Of a DNA stretch of 41,629 nt, positions 39,056-41,629 are shown in pieces. The DNA comes from Candidatus Brachybacterium merdavium. GTDB taxonomy: Bacteria; Actinomycetota; Actinomycetes; Actinomycetales; Dermabacteraceae. Position numbers and translations under genes: made by a program. The stretch lies in assembly GCA_019118275.1 (NCBI GenBank), contig DWZH01000128.1, forward strand, positions 1-41,629, in the 5' to 3' direction. The notes under the pieces were generated by a model that searched no databases, was not told the origin of the DNA, and was given only the letters and a program-made list of their open reading frames with translations. Numbering within the stretch: position 1 is the stretch's first letter; every line of letters begins with the position of its first letter.

Positions 39056-39900
39056 AGGTGGGGCTCCTGGTTCGGGCCGAGGGACGTGGTCTGCGACGCG
39101 GCCATCACGCGCTCGCTGATCGGCACGCTGCCCTCGCCGGGCTCGGTTCCGTTGTCGGTGCCACGGGTGTGGTCGTGGTGGCCGTCCGGGCCCGTCTGCG
39201 TCTCCTCAGCTGTCCCGGGCTCCCGCTCGGAGGCGGCGTCGGCCTCACGTCGCTCCGCACGTCGGTCCAGCATGCGGTGCACCGCGGTGATCGCGCGCTC
39301 GACCACCAGGGCGAGCACCAGGGCCGTCACCAGGGCGACAGTGATGCCCAGCAGGTGGTGGTCGGTGAACCAGGCGCCGGCGACCGCGCCGATCAGGCAG
39401 GAGTAGACGGCCCACACGAAGGTCGATACCAGCGAGCGGGGCCAGAACTGCTTGTGCGGGTAGTGGACGGCACCCGCCACCAGGTTCACCGCGGTGCGGC
39501 CGAAGGGGATGTAGCGGGCCGTCATCAGGAACAGCAGTGCGCGGCGCTGCAGGCCGCGGTCGGCCGCATCCACGGCGCGGCGTCCCTTGCCCTCGCGCAG
39601 GAAGCGGAACCGGTGCCAGCCGACCTGGCGGCCGATCCAGTAGCCCATGTTGTCCCCGGTCCAGGCCCCGATCCATGCGGCCAGGCCGAGCAGGATGATC
39701 GAGGGGGATCCGGAGGTCGACCACAGAGAGGCCAGTGTGACGATGGTGGACTCGCTGGGCACGGACGGGAAGAAGCCGTCGAACGCGGCGAAGAGGTACA
39801 CCACCAGGTGCACCCACCACGCATCGGCCAAGGACAGGACCCATCCCTCGGCCATCTCGGTCAGGGACAGCAACCAGTCCACAGTGCCGCCCACGGGCAC
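39052..39900 (-). CDS. DedA-family membrane protein
   Basis: The 282-residue protein belongs to the DedA/VTT family of membrane proteins linked to lipid-carrier recycling and membrane potential. Core features are LFAAFDGFFPSVPSESTIVTLASL (acidic re-entrant loop), GAWTGDNMGYWIGRQVG and MTARYIPFGRTAVNLVAGAVHYP with the conserved Arg and Pro, followed by two more membrane segments. The last 70 residues are polar and rich in Asp, Glu, Thr and His, probably a cytosolic tail. The GTG 39900 start is close behind GGAGG; a GTG two codons later has better spacing and may be used. It is co-translated with the ArgA-like gene. Confidence 0.9.
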   Translation of the reverse strand: MPVGGTVDWLLSLTEMAEGWVLSLADAWWVHLVVYLFAAFDGFFPSVPSESTIVTLASLWSTSGSPSIILLGLAAWIGAWTGDNMGYWIGRQVGWHRFRFLREGKGRRAVDAADRGLQRRALLFLMTARYIPFGRTAVNLVAGAVHYPHKQFWPRSLVSTFVWAVYSCLIGAVAGAWFTDHHLLGITVALVTALVLALVVERAITAVHRMLDRRAERREADAASEREPGTAEETQTGPDGHHDHTRGTDNGTEPGEGSVPISERVMAASQTTSLGPNQEPHL

Positions 39901-39988
39901 TCTCCCTCCGGTCTGCGGGACGTCTCGGATCCGGCCTGGGCGCCGGGGACGTACAGATGAGTACCGATGTTACGCCTGTCATCCGACA

Positions 39989-40021
39989 GAGCCGGCCCCA
40001 CCGCATCGGTGGAGCCGGCTC
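39989..40021 (-). terminator. Terminator after clpC
   Basis: A 15-bp stem (39989-40003 and 40007-40021) with a CAT loop begins 7 bp past the clpC stop. Its only mismatch on the plus strand (C/A) is a G-U pair in minus-strand RNA, consistent with selection on the clpC transcript. Confidence 0.8.
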
Positions 40022-40028
40022 CGCTGGA

Positions 40029-41629
40029 TCAGTTGGCGCTGGCGTCGGCGTTGTCCGACTCCGGCGTGGGGGTCTTGTCGGGCAGCGTCATCTCCTCGGC
40101 GCGGGCCTGGGTCATCGATTCCAGGTCGACGATGTCGCTGATCTCCTCGACGACGCCGTCGCTGCCGCGACGGCTGAAGGTCAGCTTCCCGAGCAGGCCC
40201 TCGCCCTCGGCGTCCACGATGATCGTGTCGCCGACGTGGACCTGACCGAACAGGATCTTCTCCGACAGGGTGTCCTCGATGTCGCGCTGGATGGTGCGAC
40301 GCAGCGGCCGGGCACCGAGCACGGGATCGTATCCCTTCTCGGCCAGCAGCTCCTTGGCCCCGTGGGTGAGCTCGATCGTCATCTCCTTCTCGGTCAGCCG
40401 GGTCTCGAGCTTGGCGATCATCAGATCGACGATCTTGACGATCTCGTCCTGCGACAGCTGCGGGAACACGACCGTGTCGTCGACACGGTTGAGGAACTCG
40501 GGCTTGAAGTGCTGCTTGAGCTCCTCGTGGACCTTGGACTTCATCCGGTCGTAGTCGGTGTTCAGATCGCCGCCGGCGGTGAAGCCCATGGACACGCCCT
40601 TGGCGATGTCCCGGGTGCCGAGGTTGGTGGTCATGATGATCACCGTGTTCTTGAAGTCGACCACGCGGCCCTGGGAGTCGGTGAGGCGGCCGTCCTCCAG
40701 GATCTGCAGCAGCGAGTTGAAGATGTCGATGTGGGCCTTCTCGACCTCATCGAACAGCACCACGCTGAAGGGCTTGCGCCGCACCTTCTCGGTGAGCTGG
40801 CCGCCCTCGTCGTACCCGACGTAGCCGGGCGGCGAGCCGAACAGCCGCGAGGCGGTGTGCTTCTCGCCGAACTCGGACATGTCCAGCTGGATCAGGGCTT
40901 CCTCGTCGCCGAAGAGGAACTCCGCGAGCGCCTTGGCGAGCTCGGTCTTGCCGACCCCGGTGGGGCCGGCGAAGATGAACGAGCCGCCGGGCCGCTTGGG
41001 ATCCTTCAGGCCGGCGCGGGTGCGCCGGATCGCCTGGGACAGGGCCTTGATGGCCTCGTCCTGGCCGATGACGCGCTTGTGCAGCTCGTCCTCCATGTTC
41101 AGCAGGCGTGCCGACTCCTCCTCGGTCAGCTTCACGATCGGGATGCCGGTCGATGCGGCCAGCACCTCGGCGATGACCTCTTCGTTGACCGTGCTGACCA
41201 CGTCGGACTCGCCGTGGCGCCAGGCCTTCTCCTTCTCGTCCCGTTCGGCCTTCAGCTGCTGCTCCTGGTCACGCAGCGAGGCCGCCAGCTCGAAGTCCTG
41301 GCCGTCGATGGCCTCTTCCTTCTTCTTGCGGGTCTCCTCGATGCGGGTGTCGAACTCCTTGAGCTCTGGCGGGGCGGTGAGACGGCGGATCCGCAGTCGA
41401 GCCCCGGCCTCGTCGATCAGGTCGATCGCCTTGTCCGGCAGGAAGCGGTCGTTGACGTACCGGTCGCCGAGGTTCGCCGCGGCCACCAGGGCGCTGTCGG
41501 TGATCGTCACCTTGTGATGCGCCTCGTAGCGGTCGCGCAGACCCTTGAGGATCTCCACGGTGTGGGCGACCGAGGGCTCATCGACCTGGATCGGCTGGAA
41601 GCGGCGCTCGAGGGCGGCGTCCTTCTCGA
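40029..41629 (-). CDS. clpC: ATP-dependent Clp protease ATP-binding subunit ClpC (N-terminus outside window)
   Basis: ClpC is the AAA+ unfoldase that feeds proteins to ClpP. About 533 C-terminal residues are in the window; the N-domain and first Walker A lie beyond the right edge. Visible parts begin EKDAALERRFQPIQVDEPSV, then the UVR-type middle segment DFELAASLRDQEQQLK. The second AAA+ module has Walker A GPTGVGKTELAKAL, Walker B VVLFDEVEKAH, pore loop GSPPGYVGYDEGG, sensor 1 VIIMTTNLGTRD and sensor 2 GARPLRRTIQRDIEDTL. The middle segment separates it from ClpA, and the length after sensor 2 fits ClpC1 of actinobacteria. A terminator follows the stop. Confidence 0.97.
   Translation of the reverse strand, partial: EKDAALERRFQPIQVDEPSVAHTVEILKGLRDRYEAHHKVTITDSALVAAANLGDRYVNDRFLPDKAIDLIDEAGARLRIRRLTAPPELKEFDTRIEETRKKKEEAIDGQDFELAASLRDQEQQLKAERDEKEKAWRHGESDVVSTVNEEVIAEVLAASTGIPIVKLTEEESARLLNMEDELHKRVIGQDEAIKALSQAIRRTRAGLKDPKRPGGSFIFAGPTGVGKTELAKALAEFLFGDEEALIQLDMSEFGEKHTASRLFGSPPGYVGYDEGGQLTEKVRRKPFSVVLFDEVEKAHIDIFNSLLQILEDGRLTDSQGRVVDFKNTVIIMTTNLGTRDIAKGVSMGFTAGGDLNTDYDRMKSKVHEELKQHFKPEFLNRVDDTVVFPQLSQDEIVKIVDLMIAKLETRLTEKEMTIELTHGAKELLAEKGYDPVLGARPLRRTIQRDIEDTLSEKILFGQVHVGDTIIVDAEGEGLLGKLTFSRRGSDGVVEEISDIVDLESMTQARAEEMTLPDKTPTPESDNADASAN

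Noticed and set aside
1-41629. CRISPR arrays, insertion sequences, integrase or att sites, prophage and replication origin
   Set aside because: No spaced direct repeats, transposase, integrase, terminal inverted repeats or DnaA-box clusters were seen. Neither tRNA gene is flanked by an integrase or a repeated tRNA fragment that I could see.

Overview
The window is a gene-dense stretch of high-GC DNA from a Gram-positive actinobacterium. Codon use, the uncoupled TANNNT promoters with leaderless starts, a cysteine-free L32, an actinobacterial-type MalQ with a long N-terminal domain, a protein O-mannosyltransferase and a redox-chaperone-like FmdB protein all point that way. A Micrococcales member such as the Dermabacteraceae (Brachybacterium-like) is my best guess, but the genus cannot be fixed from sequence alone.

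Read from right to left, the backbone matches the order I recall for Mycobacterium tuberculosis Rv0990-Rv1020. From the right it runs SAF protein, FmdB/Ruc-like protein, 5-formyl-THF cyclo-ligase, RimJ-like acetyltransferase and GlpR-like membrane protein. It resumes with Pmt and RsmI (divergent), TatD, RsmA and IspE, then a TetR, GlmU, Prs, L25, Pth and Mfd. Several genes usual in this neighbourhood are absent: galU and glp/moeA between the cyclo-ligase and rimJ, and rpfB between tatD and rsmA.

Region by region: 1-7.9 kb holds mfd (partial), pth, rplY, a DoxX-type membrane protein, prs, glmU and tRNA-Gln(UUG). 8-12.8 kb holds TetR and MarR regulators, an Uup-like ABC-F ATPase and a Tat-exported GH109-like protein. 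12.9-19 kb holds the tatD-rsmA-ispE operon, rpmF, and the divergent rsmI/pmt pair. 19-24.4 kb holds malQ, luxS, a stand-alone LysR effector domain, an alpha/beta hydrolase preceded by a 38-codon coupled ORF, and two orphan proteins. 24.4-29.1 kb is an accessory block of two TetR/ABC-2 exporter modules with clear operators. 29-30.5 kb holds an exported DUF4185 protein and tRNA-Ala(CGC). 30.6-35.7 kb holds an inositol-monophosphatase-family enzyme, an aldonolactone-oxidase-like flavoenzyme, a PLP aldolase-like enzyme, the GlpR-like protein and RimJ. 35.7-41.6 kb holds the cyclo-ligase, FmdB, SAF, MutY, ArgA-like and DedA genes and the C-terminal part of ClpC.

Two themes organise the window. First, genes inside operons are tied by 4-nt ATGA or GTGA overlaps (pth-mfd, glmU-prs, tatD-rsmA-ispE, dedA-argA, aldolase-oxidase, the ABC pair, the small ORF-hydrolase). 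Second, at least 14 genes or operon heads have a TANNNT -10 box placed 6 or 7 nt before the start codon with no Shine-Dalgarno site, which predicts leaderless mRNAs and corrects several start codons. No CRISPR array, insertion sequence, prophage or origin was seen.
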